The notes under the pieces were generated by a model. The model saw only the letters and a program-made list of their open reading frames with translations. It ran no database searches and was not told the origin of the DNA. Shown one piece after another: positions 1 to 6,196 of a stretch of 6,233 bases of DNA (position 1 is its first letter; every line of letters begins with the position of its first letter). The DNA is from CAZVFX01 sp964626565 (GTDB lineage Bacteria > Myxococcota_A > UBA9042 > CAIXZC01), in NCBI GenBank assembly GCA_964626565.1, contig CAZVFX010000233.1:1-6233 (forward strand). The letters are read 5' to 3'. Position numbers and translations under genes: made by a program.

Positions 1-2
1 AA

Positions 3-539
3 AAAACCGGGGACGGGGGGACCCAAAACGACGGGGACGGGGGGACCCAAAACGACGGGGACGGGGGGACCCAAAAAGCCGGGGACGGGGGGACCACCAT
101 CTACGTCGCCAACGGCAAGGGCGGCATTGTCGCAATCGGTTTGAAGCAGGACCTGAGCCTCGCGTCCACCGCCAGATTGGAGTTGGCGGGAGATGTACGC
201 CGCATCGTGCCGTTCAGGGATGGGCTGCTTTTCTCACTGGGCACCAAGGGCGTGTGCTTCGTCGCGCCGGGCCTGGACAAGGCGCGGCTTGCCTGCACCG
301 CCAACGGTGATGTGGCCCGGGACCTGCTGGTGGTGGCAGACACGGTCTATGTGGCCGACGGCGGGGCCGGCCTCACCATCATGGACTGGACCGACCCCGC
401 GGCGCCCAGAACCGTCCGGAGCCTGGCGCCGGAGTCGGGTTCGCTCAACGGGCTACTCCTCATAGGATCCACCATTTACGCAGCAGCCGACTACTACGGC
501 GTCTACCTCTACGAAATGAGCGACCTGACCGGTAAGTAG
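3..539 (+). CDS. LVIVD-repeat / beta-propeller-like protein, 3' fragment
   Basis: The frame is open from the left edge to TAG at 537-539 (178 codons), so the 5' end lies outside the window. The TTG at 141 is not a convincing start, because the coding pattern clearly precedes it (TTIYVANGKGGIVAIG, from 93). The clearest signature is the stretch from about 345, VYVADGGAGLTIMDW followed by TDPAAPRTV. It matches the LVIVD repeat form 'yVADg..GL.ivDvsdPa.P..v', in which each repeat forms a propeller blade. Two weaker blades flank it (IYVANGKGG... and IYAAADYYGVYLYE...). Such proteins are usually exported and have structural or binding roles; no catalytic residues are visible. The first 30 or so codons are the GDGGTQND repeat, which does not look like propeller sequence, so the authentic protein may begin to match only near codon 31. 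It converges on the glycosyltransferase gene. The family call is moderate; whether the repeat is really translated is uncertain. Confidence 0.62.
   Translation, partial: KTGDGGTQNDGDGGTQNDGDGGTQKAGDGGTTIYVANGKGGIVAIGLKQDLSLASTARLELAGDVRRIVPFRDGLLFSLGTKGVCFVAPGLDKARLACTANGDVARDLLVVADTVYVADGGAGLTIMDWTDPAAPRTVRSLAPESGSLNGLLLIGSTIYAAADYYGVYLYEMSDLTGK
8..95 (+). repeat. 24-bp G-rich tandem repeat, about 3.7 copies
   Basis: The unit CGGGGACGGGGGGACCCAAA followed by a 4-base tail begins at 8, 32, 56 and 80, an exact 24-bp period. The first two full copies end in ACGA, the third ends in AAGC, and the fourth stops after GGACC at 95, where ordinary coding-like sequence begins. Each unit has a run of four G and a run of six G separated by AC, so the plus strand is strongly G-rich. 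Because 24 is divisible by 3, the reading frame of the downstream gene stays open through the array and would encode an octapeptide repeat, GDGGTQND. It could be a real coding minisatellite, a REP-like mobile repeat, or an assembly artefact at a contig edge. The repeat itself is certain; its nature is not. Confidence 0.93.
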
Positions 540-544
540 CCCGT

Positions 545-3079
545 CTAGAAACGACAGTAGGAACCATCAGCGGCAGAGGCCTCGGAAACCCTGCGATAGA
601 GGACGACGGGATACCTTGCCCTCAGGTTCAGGTGGGGTTCGTTGTAGTACCTCACCGGCTTGAAGTATTTCCGGATGACCGGGTGGTTGCGCATTCTTCC
701 GGGGGAGAAGAACGAGCGTGGGCCGCCCACGACAAATCGGACCGGGGTTTTGCACACTCGGTCCCACATCTCCCGTTCCGCCGCGATCTTGCGGCACTGT
801 TTCTCGGTACGGCCGGGTCTTGCGTCGCATTCTTTGCGCCACGCGTTTGGATCGGTGGTGAGGCCGGTTTTGAAACGTTTGCTGTTTGTGTCCACATACC
901 CGGCCGCAATCGTGCGATGAGACAGCAAGGCGAGCAGGGGAGTCACCAGGGAGCTTCCTACCACGGTCTCGGTCGGTTTGCTGTTTGCCTCAATGAACCG
1001 GGCGATCTCATCAGCCCGTGAGAAATACCACTTCTTCTTCCACAGGTAGTGCTGAACGCCGGGCTCGGCGCTGCCCCGCAGCCGGCAGGGCGGGAGCACC
1101 AGTTCGTGGACGAGGGGGCTGAACGGGCTTTGCACGTTGTCTTTGACCTGGTAGCACACCCACTCTCCGTACGCCTTCTTCTCTTCAGGGAAGCGTGTCT
1201 GGCCCGCGACGAACGTAGCGGGGACGAACAGGGTGCATGCGAGGCAACCTGCGAGGGCCAGCGACGTTGCGGCCCCGGGTCTAGGAGGAGGGCCGGAACC
1301 GGCGGGGGTGTCCAGAAGTGGCGACAGAGCAAGCCGCCAGGCAGAGCCGGCCACCAGGGCCGCACCGGGCATTACCAGCACATAGTAGAATGTGTACGTT
1401 TCTTTGAGGAGCGCCAGCTCCGCCAGCGCAGCGAGCATCAAGGCGAGGCCGAGCAGGGCCGGCTCCAGCGGTATGGGCGCACCGACGCGGGCCAGGCGAC
1501 GCCCAAGCAACGATATAACGACAGTCGCGGCCAGCGCAACGGGAGCCATCACGAAGTGAGGGTGAAAGAAGAAGAAGCGGAGGAACTCGTTGCCTTGCAG
1601 GAACACGTCTGCGTTGTGCAGCAGCAGGCCGAGGCCGGCCGCGCTTTTCACCCCTCCGCCCATGGAACTCAGTGCCAGCGCTACGGTCGTGGCCGTACCC
1701 GCGATGCCGGCACAGATGAGGCATGCCAGGTCCCCCCTTATCCGTGTCCACATGCCGCTGCCATCTGCAATGGGCAGTTTCTCTCGTAGACGACCGAGGA
1801 ACGCGCACATTGACAGCACTCCGATGCCCGCCGTGAGCAGGGCTGCCAGATCTACCTTCCCCATAGGCAGGAGTGCCTCGATCTTCGACGCCTTCAGGAA
1901 GTGATAGGTGTACACTTGCGTGACATAGGCGTCGCCGTAAAGGCCAATGAACAGCAGGTTGACCAGCCCCACCACTCCAGCCAGTGCGGCGAGATTCGTG
2001 AGGCCCTTTTTCCAATCGGCCCAGAACAGCAGCGCAGGTATGGCCAGTGCGAGGGCTGCGGCGTAGACGCCGGTGAGCACTGCCAGGCCGGAAAAGACCC
2101 CGGATGCGAGGCCGCTTCCCTTGAGCGCCAGGTAGGTGGAGACGCACAGGAGCGCAACGGTGAGATTTATGCCGGTAAGGTTGGTACTGGCCTGCAACTG
2201 TTCGAGGCAAAAAAGGAACAGACCGGCAGCGACCAGGCCCGCGAGGCGCCCGGGGCCGGTCCGGCCGGCCAGATAGATGAACAGCCCGGACACCATGGAG
2301 AAGAAAACCGACAGCATTTTCAGGAGCAGGAAGCTGTATCCGAACACCAGCACCACTATGCCTGGGATTACGACGTGGAGCGGGGGATGGGCGAAGAAAA
2401 AGCCACCATATGGCATTTTACCATCGGCGAACAGCTTCGCAGCGTAGAAGTAGATCCCCTCGTCGGTCGCCGAGTACGAGACCGTCTCCAACTTCAGGAT
2501 GAAATATGCGGTTAGCACCACGGCGATGGGCACCCAGTCCAGTATCGCGTCCTTCCAGGACTGCCCGTCCGGGGAAGGGGTGTGCTTTGACGCTAGCCAC
2601 CCGGCCACAGGTGTCCACAGCGCCAGGGTCGCGACCAGCACGCCGCTATAGAACAGGGCCCTTCCCAGCAGTGGCCCTGCACCTGAGCCGTTGTTCCACA
2701 CCACGCACCACAGCAGGGCAACCCAAGGTGTCATCAGGGCTGCCGCGGCAGCGGCGAAGTTGGCCCATCGGGAGACCGACGAAGTGGGTGGGCTCAAGAG
2801 GCTGGTGAGCAGCGGTAGCGCGATGAGTACCGGCAGCCAGAAAGCCAGCGCCCCATCCGGCGAGCCTCCGAGTCCCCAGCCGGCCGCTCGAAGAAGCGGG
2901 AGTTCCGCCCCATCGCCGACGACTACAGGTATTACGAGGAGCGCGACAAATGCGAAGTGAAACAAGCGCCATGGCCCTAACTCTTTTCGGACCTTCAGCC
3001 CCGCAACCGCAGCCAGCAGCAGCAGCGGCTGCATCAATGCGCCAAGGTAGTCAGGCCTCAAAAGCTGGAATGGGTCCAT
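545..3079 (-). CDS. GT-C fold (GT39/PMT_2-like) membrane glycosyltransferase with extra N-terminal helices
   Basis: This 844-aa polytopic membrane protein probably moves a sugar from a polyprenyl-phosphate donor to an acceptor on the periplasmic face. About 17-18 hydrophobic segments are visible. The GT39/ArnT signature is a loop at about 200-234: TDEGIYFYAA (D206-E207, the probable catalytic acid region), then DGKMPYGG and FFFAHPPLH (HPPL at 231-234). Five hydrophobic segments (about 11-28, 38-54, 77-96, 105-127, 138-160) precede the helix at 178-196 that should be the canonical first helix. After the last segment (about 605-625) comes a polar domain of about 220 residues with DTNSKRF (730-736) and six cysteines (642, 665, 751, 762, 776, 842). 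The start is ATG at 3079, preceded by GGAG with a 6-nt gap. The frame extends to a TTG at 3181, but that would add 34 polar residues and overlap the radical SAM gene. It is the last gene of the minus-strand operon. Donor and acceptor cannot be told from sequence. Confidence 0.83.
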   Translation of the reverse strand: MDPFQLLRPDYLGALMQPLLLLAAVAGLKVRKELGPWRLFHFAFVALLVIPVVVGDGAELPLLRAAGWGLGGSPDGALAFWLPVLIALPLLTSLLSPPTSSVSRWANFAAAAAALMTPWVALLWCVVWNNGSGAGPLLGRALFYSGVLVATLALWTPVAGWLASKHTPSPDGQSWKDAILDWVPIAVVLTAYFILKLETVSYSATDEGIYFYAAKLFADGKMPYGGFFFAHPPLHVVIPGIVVLVFGYSFLLLKMLSVFFSMVSGLFIYLAGRTGPGRLAGLVAAGLFLFCLEQLQASTNLTGINLTVALLCVSTYLALKGSGLASGVFSGLAVLTGVYAAALALAIPALLFWADWKKGLTNLAALAGVVGLVNLLFIGLYGDAYVTQVYTYHFLKASKIEALLPMGKVDLAALLTAGIGVLSMCAFLGRLREKLPIADGSGMWTRIRGDLACLICAGIAGTATTVALALSSMGGGVKSAAGLGLLLHNADVFLQGNEFLRFFFFHPHFVMAPVALAATVVISLLGRRLARVGAPIPLEPALLGLALMLAALAELALLKETYTFYYVLVMPGAALVAGSAWRLALSPLLDTPAGSGPPPRPGAATSLALAGCLACTLFVPATFVAGQTRFPEEKKAYGEWVCYQVKDNVQSPFSPLVHELVLPPCRLRGSAEPGVQHYLWKKKWYFSRADEIARFIEANSKPTETVVGSSLVTPLLALLSHRTIAAGYVDTNSKRFKTGLTTDPNAWRKECDARPGRTEKQCRKIAAEREMWDRVCKTPVRFVVGGPRSFFSPGRMRNHPVIRKYFKPVRYYNEPHLNLRARYPVVLYRRVSEASAADGSYCRF

Positions 3080-3085
3080 GTTCAA

Positions 3086-3089
3086 CTCC
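3086..3089 (-). promoter_or_regulatory. ribosome binding site deciding the glycosyltransferase start
   Basis: GGAG on the minus strand sits 6 nt before the ATG at 3079, within the 56-nt gap after the radical SAM stop codon. This supports the ATG over the upstream in-frame TTG at 3181, which lies inside the preceding gene. Confidence 0.6.
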
Positions 3090-3135
3090 GCTGAGGAGAA
3101 AGTAGCAGAACGAGAAGGAAACGGCAACGGGGCAA

Positions 3136-4608
3136 CTATTTCAGGAGGCCAGTCAGCCGATTGCCGAACACCTTTCGCCAATCTCCGAAAGAGCCGCCCT
3201 GGCGGGCGATGTCGATGATGGCGGGGCCATCTTGCGGGGTCATGTGGGATACCAGGTACTGCAAGGCGGCCTCCCGGGGGGAAACCCGGCCGACGCGGAC
3301 ACCGCCGGAGAGGTGCCGGCGTAGCAGTTTCAGGCGCTTCGACGTGGTCGCGGCCGGGGTGAACGGCTCTTGTTCCAGCGGCGTGCCCCGCTTGGGTACG
3401 AAGATGCTCAAAGAGAGAATGGTCGGCAATAAGCGGTTGAGGCGGTTGGCCAGGTCCGCCAACTCGACGATGTCATCGTCGGTTTCGCCGGGCAAACCGA
3501 TCATCACGTAGACCTTCAGCGCGTTCATCTTCTCTTCACGGGCGTGCGCGGCTGCGGCCAAGAGGTCGGTTTCGGTGATGTCTTTGCCGATGGCGGTGCG
3601 CAGCCGTTCGCTGGGACCGTCGGCCGCGACGGTGATAACCTCGCTGCCTGTGTTCTTGAGCAGGCGCACCATCTCTTTGTCGAGCCGGTCGGCCCGCATG
3701 CTGCTTACGCCGGCCCTCTTGCCGTTTGTAGCGGCCCACTCGAGCAAGTCGCCGAGCGGTGGATAGAACCCGACCGCGGCGCCGATCAACCCCACGCCGG
3801 GTGCGTCTTCGGGAATCGCCTCGATCACCTGTGCTGCACCGGCCATACGAAGGGGTGCGTTGTCTTTCCTGCCGATGCAGAAAGTGCAATCCTTGGGGCA
3901 GCCTCTGGAAACTTCGAACAGGAGCAGGTCGCCCAGTGCGGACCGGGGGGTCCACAAGGGGCTCACTACCGGAAGCGCGGCAGCGGGTTCCACTTCGGCC
4001 ACCGGGTCGGGGGACGACTCGGTGCCGCAACCAGGCAGCGCGCCGAGCGCCTCCAGGAGGGCGTCTTTGGGCGGTTCTGCGGCTGCGGGGTCGAGCTTCC
4101 GGAGCGCCTCCGTCACGACGGCGGAAGCCGGCCCCCCGTCCCCGCATATAACTGCGTCCGCGAAGGGGACGAGGGCGCGGGCGTTGGCGCGGGTGAGGGG
4201 CCCCCCGATTAGGATGGGCGGGGCTGTGGAATCACGGTGGGCGGCGAGGGGTTCGATGCCGGCGGCGTCGAGCATGCGCACCAGGTTGAGGAGATCCAGT
4301 TCGTAGGAAATGCTGACCAGGATAAGGTCGCAGTGGGACAGTGGTGTTCCCCGCTCCAGGGAGATCGGCTGTGCAGAACCGTTGAAAGTCGGGGGGGCGC
4401 AGAAGTATCGCTCTGCGGAGCTGAACCCGTTGACGTTGAATGTATCGTACGCCCACAGGTAGCCCAGGGAGGAGACCCCGGTCTCATAGCTGTTGGGCCA
4501 GAGCAGACCTATCTGCCATGGGCCGTGTGAGAAGATCGGAGAATGTTCGAGAGAAAGCAGGTCCCGGCCGGTCGGTTCAGCAGACCGGCCGGGTCTGCGT
4601 TTGGTCAT
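3136..4608 (-). CDS. Radical SAM protein with B12-binding-like N-terminal region (TIGR03960-like)
   Basis: This 490-aa protein is predicted to be a cytoplasmic radical SAM enzyme. The 4Fe-4S motif is SRGCPKDCTFC, a CxxxCxxC with C237, C241 and C244. Residues 31-160 resemble the B12-binding-like Rossmann domain of TIGR03960/YgiQ-type proteins: WPNSYETGVSSLGY (37-50), AERYF (65-69), ILVSISYELDLLN (96-108), ILIGGP (132-137) and CGDGGP (155-160). No DxHxxG cobalamin-ligand motif is seen, so bound B12 is doubtful. An Ala/Pro/Glu-rich linker (about 170-215) leads to the barrel. Later landmarks of the same family are SSMRADRLD (302-310), GPSERLRTAIGKDITETDLL (331-350), VMIGLPGETDDD (368-379), VPKRGTPLE (404-412), and an ending IARQGGSFGDWRKVFG (467-482). 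The usual 'APEAGS' block is AADGPS here. It starts 13 nt after the lipoprotein stop and has no clear Shine-Dalgarno, so translation may be coupled. The reaction is unknown. The superfamily is near certain, the subfamily moderate. Confidence 0.88.
   Translation of the reverse strand: MTKRRPGRSAEPTGRDLLSLEHSPIFSHGPWQIGLLWPNSYETGVSSLGYLWAYDTFNVNGFSSAERYFCAPPTFNGSAQPISLERGTPLSHCDLILVSISYELDLLNLVRMLDAAGIEPLAAHRDSTAPPILIGGPLTRANARALVPFADAVICGDGGPASAVVTEALRKLDPAAAEPPKDALLEALGALPGCGTESSPDPVAEVEPAAALPVVSPLWTPRSALGDLLLFEVSRGCPKDCTFCIGRKDNAPLRMAGAAQVIEAIPEDAPGVGLIGAAVGFYPPLGDLLEWAATNGKRAGVSSMRADRLDKEMVRLLKNTGSEVITVAADGPSERLRTAIGKDITETDLLAAAAHAREEKMNALKVYVMIGLPGETDDDIVELADLANRLNRLLPTILSLSIFVPKRGTPLEQEPFTPAATTSKRLKLLRRHLSGGVRVGRVSPREAALQYLVSHMTPQDGPAIIDIARQGGSFGDWRKVFGNRLTGLLK
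4563..4593 (-). other. 11-bp perfect inverted repeat just inside the radical SAM gene
   Basis: On the minus strand CCCGGCCGGTC and GACCGGCCGGG are exact reverse complements separated by 9 nt (TGCTGAACC). The stem begins 12 nt after the start codon and covers codons 6-15. It is almost all G-C and should form a very stable mRNA hairpin. No T-run follows it, so it is not a canonical intrinsic terminator. It could limit ribosome entry or transcript passage between the lipoprotein and the two enzyme genes, or be chance in GC-rich coding DNA. Confidence 0.8.
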
Positions 4609-4621
4609 GCGGAAGGTACGA

Positions 4622-6118
4622 CTATTCTGCGGGCTCGAGGCCCACGATGTTGCCGGCGATGGCGCCGAACTTCACGCCAACCGAGGCCGCATCCAACTCG
4701 CCGTCGTCGTCGGTGTCGACGTCGGGCTCAACGAACATGTCAAGAAGGTTCTTGACCATGTCTTTGCCAACCGGCAGCTCTTCCCAGGTTTCCGCGGGCA
4801 CGAGGTCGATGGCTTCCATCAACTTGTCCTTGCGCACTGCACCACCGATGAGGCCGTCGGTAATCGTCAGGTCGTCGCCTTCGCCGGCCATAACGCCAAC
4901 GAGCTGCGCCATGTTGGCGGTCACGTTGAAGATGAGGCCTTCCTGGACGGGAATGGAGATGGCGAACTGGTAGTCCGGGCCACCTGCGGCCAACGCGGTA
5001 CCGTTGATGGTCGCGTTGTCGAAGGCGATGAGCGGGTCGCAGTAAACGTCGAAGGAGTCGGGCTTGACATAGTAGTCGCACACGGCAGTCTGCACGTCGC
5101 AGGCCTCAACCGGCTCAACAACTTCGCCCATGTACATGTTCACGGTGAAGGGCGTGCCGTCGGTGGTGTACGCGGTGCTCTCCGCCAGAAGAATGATCTG
5201 GCCTTCAGCCAGCGCCTTTTCGATTTCGGCGTCGGGGTCCACAAAGGCGCTGATGTTGCCCAGGAGGCCCGAAAGCTGGTTGTTGAGGCCATCTTCGCAG
5301 TCGCCGGCCGGGGCGCAGGTGTCGGGGTCGTTGTCCACGTCAAGGGCTTCGCCCGCGTGGCCGCCCGCACCAACTGCCATGTAGTTAAGTTTGGAGACGA
5401 CGTCGCCGAACGCTTCGGGAAGAACGCATTCGTCAACACAGACGCCCTGGGCGAGGTCGCAGGACTTGTCGCCGCAGTCGCCGCAGGTGCCGCCGCAACC
5501 GTCTGCGCCGCACTCTTTGCCGTCGCAGTCTGCATCGCATTTGCACACGTGGTCTTCGCACGCGCCCTGGGCGCAGGTGCCGCAGTCGGCTTCGCAGCCA
5601 TCGCTACCGCACTCGTACGCTTCGCCGCTATCGGGATCGGCGCAGATGGGCACGCACTCGCACTTGTTCAGCGTCTCGTTGCACGCTTCGCCTTCGCCGC
5701 ATTCCTGGCCGCAGTCGCAGTCGGTGCCTTCGACGTTCTTAATTCCGCATTCGCCTGCCGCACAGGCGCCGGCGCATGGGTCGTTGGGGCTGATACACTT
5801 GCCGGTTGCATCGCAAGTATCGTCACCTTCACAGCTTCCGCAGTTGCAGTCGTTGCCATCGGCGTCCGCCACGGTACCGCACTCGAGTCCGGTGCACGCG
5901 TCGTCGCAAGCGGGGGTGGATGCGCCTTCGCACACACCGGCGTTGCACGTTTCGTCCGCACCGCAGTCGCCGCAAGTGCCGCCGCAGCCGTTGTCGCCGC
6001 AGAGTTTTCCGTCACAGGCGGGAGTGCACTCCTCGCCGCCGCCGTCGCTACCGCCACACGCGGCCGCAAGGGCAACTACCATCATCATTCCTACGATAGT
6101 CAGCCACACTCTCTTCAT
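4622..6118 (-). CDS. Cysteine-rich exported lipoprotein with five 8-Cys modules
   Basis: The 498-aa product begins with a signal peptide: MKR, then a hydrophobic stretch to A20, with C21 as the probable lipidated cysteine (LAAAC). The lipobox is imperfect because position -3 is Ala. Glycine at +2 would be compatible with outer-membrane or surface location. After a Gly/Asp/Glu linker, residues 31-227 hold five modules of exactly eight cysteines each, probably disulfide-rich and folded outside the cytoplasm. Residues 231-498 form a separate domain with six cysteines (231, 268, 274, 340, 347, 360), the segment VDNDPDTCAP (261-270), and an EF-hand-like loop DTDDDGELD (468-476) near the end. I recognise this architecture as typical of Myxococcota-like lipoproteins of unknown function; no catalytic motif is visible. 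The start is firm: AAGGAGG lies 7 nt before ATG 6118. It is the first large gene of the operon and is 13 nt from the radical SAM gene. A binding or structural envelope role is inference. Confidence 0.85.
   Translation of the reverse strand: MKRVWLTIVGMMMVVALAAACGGSDGGGEECTPACDGKLCGDNGCGGTCGDCGADETCNAGVCEGASTPACDDACTGLECGTVADADGNDCNCGSCEGDDTCDATGKCISPNDPCAGACAAGECGIKNVEGTDCDCGQECGEGEACNETLNKCECVPICADPDSGEAYECGSDGCEADCGTCAQGACEDHVCKCDADCDGKECGADGCGGTCGDCGDKSCDLAQGVCVDECVLPEAFGDVVSKLNYMAVGAGGHAGEALDVDNDPDTCAPAGDCEDGLNNQLSGLLGNISAFVDPDAEIEKALAEGQIILLAESTAYTTDGTPFTVNMYMGEVVEPVEACDVQTAVCDYYVKPDSFDVYCDPLIAFDNATINGTALAAGGPDYQFAISIPVQEGLIFNVTANMAQLVGVMAGEGDDLTITDGLIGGAVRKDKLMEAIDLVPAETWEELPVGKDMVKNLLDMFVEPDVDTDDDGELDAASVGVKFGAIAGNIVGLEPAE
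4691..4717 (-). other. EF-hand-like / TSP3-like calcium loop in the lipoprotein C-terminus
   Basis: Residues 468-476 read DTDDDGELD, fitting the DxDxDGxxD calcium-loop pattern. It is followed by AASVGVKF. Only a single loop is present and flanking helices are not obvious, so calcium binding is a possibility rather than a conclusion. Confidence 0.45.
5438..6028 (-). repeat. Five tandem 8-cysteine protein modules within the lipoprotein
   Basis: The modules cover residues 31-63, 71-108, 115-153, 155-192 and 194-227, that is 6028-5930, 5908-5795, 5776-5660, 5656-5543 and 5539-5438. The number of residues between successive cysteines is 3,4,4,3,2,5,4 in module 1; 3,4,10,1,2,5,5 in module 2; 3,4,9,1,3,5,6 in module 3; 3,10,4,3,2,4,4 in module 4; and 3,4,4,3,2,4,6 in module 5. 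Modules 1, 4 and 5 share a central GC-x3-CG-x-C core, while modules 2 and 3 have a longer loop and a C-x-C core. Modules 1 and 5 are the most alike (CGGTCGDCG in both) but differ by synonymous bases, so the duplication is not very recent. Confidence 0.85.
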
Positions 6119-6125
6119 TGCAAAA

Positions 6126-6132
6126 CCTCCTT
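6126..6132 (-). promoter_or_regulatory. Strong ribosome binding site of the lipoprotein gene
   Basis: AAGGAGG on the minus strand, with 7 nt before ATG 6118, is a near-perfect Shine-Dalgarno. Its first two A bases are also the last two bases of the TAA stop codon of the upstream small ORF, so termination there would occur directly on this site. Confidence 0.85.
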
Positions 6133-6196
6133 AGGTTGTCATAAATCTTCGTCTGCGAGCCGTGCAGAAAGGCGGCTCCGATTTCAAATTTGTCAT
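6131..6196 (-). CDS. Possible 21-codon leader ORF upstream of the lipoprotein
   Basis: ATG at 6196 opens a 21-codon frame ending in TAA (6133-6131). The peptide begins MTNLKSEPPFC and ends TARRRRFMTT. It has its own AAAGGAGG about 10 nt upstream, and its stop overlaps the Shine-Dalgarno of the lipoprotein gene, the geometry expected of a translationally coupled leader peptide. Four consecutive arginine codons (CGC AGA CGA AGA) include types expected to be uncommon in GC-rich DNA, which could slow ribosomes. A short inverted repeat, GAGCCG (6178-6173) and CGGCTC (6162-6157), lies inside it. I recognise no homolog. It may instead be untranslated leader: if the -35/-10 pair proposed at 6197-6225 is used, transcription would begin past this ATG and the ORF would not be expressed. 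Confidence 0.35.
   Translation of the reverse strand: MTNLKSEPPFCTARRRRFMTT

Noticed and set aside
8..95. The repeat array as a CRISPR
   Set aside because: The units are contiguous with no unique spacers and only a 24-bp period, so it is a simple tandem repeat.
1049..1789. A 246-codon plus-strand frame opposite the glycosyltransferase
   Set aside because: It has no recognisable domain, no ribosome binding site and biased Gln/Arg/Gly composition, while the minus strand encodes clear membrane helices and GT39 motifs.
1281..2210. A 309-codon minus-strand frame overlapping the glycosyltransferase in another frame
   Set aside because: It is Arg/Gly/His-rich with no hydrophobic pattern or motif and lies entirely inside the better supported gene.
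3080..3181. Use of the in-frame TTG at 3181 as the glycosyltransferase start
   Set aside because: It would add 34 polar residues before the first membrane helix and overlap the radical SAM gene, whereas ATG 3079 has a GGAG site at good spacing.
3941..3955. A short GGACC/GGTCC inverted repeat inside the radical SAM gene
   Set aside because: A 5-bp stem in GC-rich coding DNA is expected by chance and has no T-run or boundary position to give it meaning.
3544..4212. A 222-codon plus-strand frame opposite the radical SAM gene
   Set aside because: It lies across the conserved CxxxCxxC region of the true gene and resembles no family; long antisense frames are common in GC-rich DNA.
5391..6134. 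A 247-codon plus-strand frame rich in Pro, Ser, Gln and His opposite the lipoprotein
   Set aside because: It is the complement of the periodic Cys/Gly codons. The opposite strand has a signal peptide, a strong ribosome binding site and meaningful cysteine spacing, so this frame is a shadow.
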